DNA from: Nitrospirota bacterium
GTDB lineage: Bacteria > Nitrospirota > CAKKRA01 > 9FT-COMBO-42-15
Direction of reading: 5' to 3'
Assembly (NCBI GenBank): GCA_023248415.1
Contig: JAHFEP010000057.1
Coordinates: forward strand, 1 to 14,642
DNA: 14,642 nucleotides
In this document: piece by piece, positions 14,070 to 14,642 of the stretch
How the letters are laid out: each line of letters opens with the position of its first letter
Position numbering within the stretch: position 1 is the first letter of the stretch
Position numbers and translations under genes: made by a program
The notes under the pieces: model-generated
The model's database searches: none
Seen by the model: only the letters and a program-made list of their open reading frames with translations
What the model was told of the DNA's origin: nothing

Positions 14070-14345
14070 ATGCCGAAGGATGACCTTGTGCGATACGACC
14101 TCTATTCAGACCGCATGCTTGCACTCTCTATTATAAAATCCATCGAGATTATTGGTGAGGCTGCATCAACTGTAACAAAAAAGTTCTGTGAGAAATACAA
14201 TAAAATTCCATGGGCGGGCATTGTTGCTATGAGAAACAGATTCATACATGTGTATTTTGATATTGACCTTGATAGAGTATGGGATACGGTTACAGATGAC
14301 CTTCCACCACTTATTACTGCTTTGGAAAAGGTCATTTTGCAATAG
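14070..14345 (+). CDS. HepT-like HEPN (DUF86) RNase toxin, N-terminally incomplete, probable frameshift
   Basis: The 91-residue open frame holds the core of a DUF86/HepT protein: SIEIIGEAAS (24-33), IPWAGIVAMRNRFIHVYFDIDLDRVWDTV (47-74) and DLPPLITALE. The HEPN active motif R-x4-H-x-Y is intact (Arg55, His60, Tyr62). HepT proteins are usually about 105-140 residues, and the N-terminal 20-30 residues are missing. In the adjacent frame, a TTG at 14021 begins LSRYFREEVVSSAEVQYAEG, ending at a stop at 14081-14083. This resembles the missing first helix, so a one-base shift near 14075-14083 would restore a protein of about 108 residues. No MNT gene lies beside it. No good Shine-Dalgarno sequence precedes 14070. 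Treat it as a frameshifted gene or a short remnant. Confidence 0.72.
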   Translation: MPKDDLVRYDLYSDRMLALSIIKSIEIIGEAASTVTKKFCEKYNKIPWAGIVAMRNRFIHVYFDIDLDRVWDTVTDDLPPLITALEKVILQ

Positions 14346-14427
14346 AGTGGGAAGCAAGAATAACTACTCTCTCTTATGGCAACATTGACGACAAGACTAT
14401 CTCTGATAATCTAATAAGAATGCTGAC

Positions 14428-14642
14428 TTATGCCGTTGCCATCTCCTCTTCCAGTATCTTTATATCTGTTATGGATGAGTGAAACACGCCGATTATATAA
14501 TTGTTTGACTCTGTATCTGCCGGATAAAGGATAAAGCCCCTTTCCTTTTTTGAATAGTCAGGTGTATAGCCAACTATGGATTCATTGTCAGAAAAGGTCA
14601 CCTCAACCCGTTTTCCAAAACCGCTCCTCTCCTTATCCTTTC
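14428..14642 (-). CDS. C-terminal part of a DUF6982-like domain protein, running off the right edge
   Basis: On the minus strand an open frame enters at the window edge and ends at TAA (14428-14430), giving 70 visible residues with no start codon inside the window. The segment RVEVTFSDNESIVGYTPDYS, then GFILYPADTESNNY, resembles a small beta-rich domain (DUF6982, by recall). That domain often sits at the C-terminus of TPR, PilZ or regulatory proteins. A short tail (KILEEEMATA) follows. Function and total length are unknown. It converges on the HepT-like gene, leaving an 82-base gap in which I see no clear terminator. Confidence 0.65.
   Translation of the reverse strand, partial: KDKERSGFGKRVEVTFSDNESIVGYTPDYSKKERGFILYPADTESNNYIIGVFHSSITDIKILEEEMATA

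Noticed and set aside
1..14642. CRISPR array, tRNA/rRNA genes, insertion sequences
   Set aside because: No regularly spaced repeats, no cloverleaf or rRNA-like segment, and no transposase motif were seen on either strand.

Overview
This 14.6 kb window reads as an AT-leaning bacterial chromosome fragment from a Gram-negative (diderm) organism. The signs are an HtrA/DegP-type envelope protease, Lgt, two lipobox-bearing proteins, a complete branched-chain amino-acid ABC importer with a lipoprotein-type binding protein, and sigma70-like promoters (TTGACA, 17 bp, TATTTT/TATTAT). Gene content such as the geranylgeranyl-reductase-family flavoprotein, the Cys-variant Lgt and the DUF6982-like fragment would fit Nitrospirota or a deltaproteobacterial lineage, but that placement is inference. 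I saw no rRNA, tRNA, CRISPR array or transposase.

Layout. (1) 1-3587, plus strand: the 3' part of an HtrA/DegP protease, overlapping lgt, then a small exported CuA-like cupredoxin and an FAD-dependent geranylgeranyl-reductase-family protein. This is envelope and redox housekeeping. (2) 3594-6790, accessory block: a vapBC toxin-antitoxin operon with its own promoter and an AT-rich palindrome, an orphan MNT nucleotidyltransferase, a convergent membrane-anchored TPR protein, a PPC/DUF296 protein, a decayed methyltransferase 3' end, and an overlapping DUF4160-DUF2442 pair. (3) 6811-12162, minus strand: the operon livK-livH-livM-livG-livF followed by a SAM methyltransferase, driven by a strong promoter at 12134-12162. 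(4) 12173-13907, minus strand: a TPR lipoprotein, a REP-like hairpin and an HPr-kinase-like P-loop protein. (5) 14021-14642: a HepT-like HEPN toxin that looks frameshifted or truncated, and the C-terminal part of a minus-strand gene running off the right edge.

How the genes work together. The liv genes form one importer: LivK captures the ligand, LivH and LivM form the channel, and LivG and LivF hydrolyse ATP. Lgt supplies the lipid anchor that LivK and the TPR lipoprotein need. Four stretches carry toxin-antitoxin-type genes (VapBC, MNT, DUF4160-DUF2442, HEPN). Two of these appear to be broken halves, which suggests repeated gain and decay of such modules between core genes. The least explained items are the HPr-kinase-like protein without an HPr partner, the CuA-like cupredoxin lacking the usual Met ligand, and the methyltransferase remnant that echoes the intact methyltransferase about 800 bp away.
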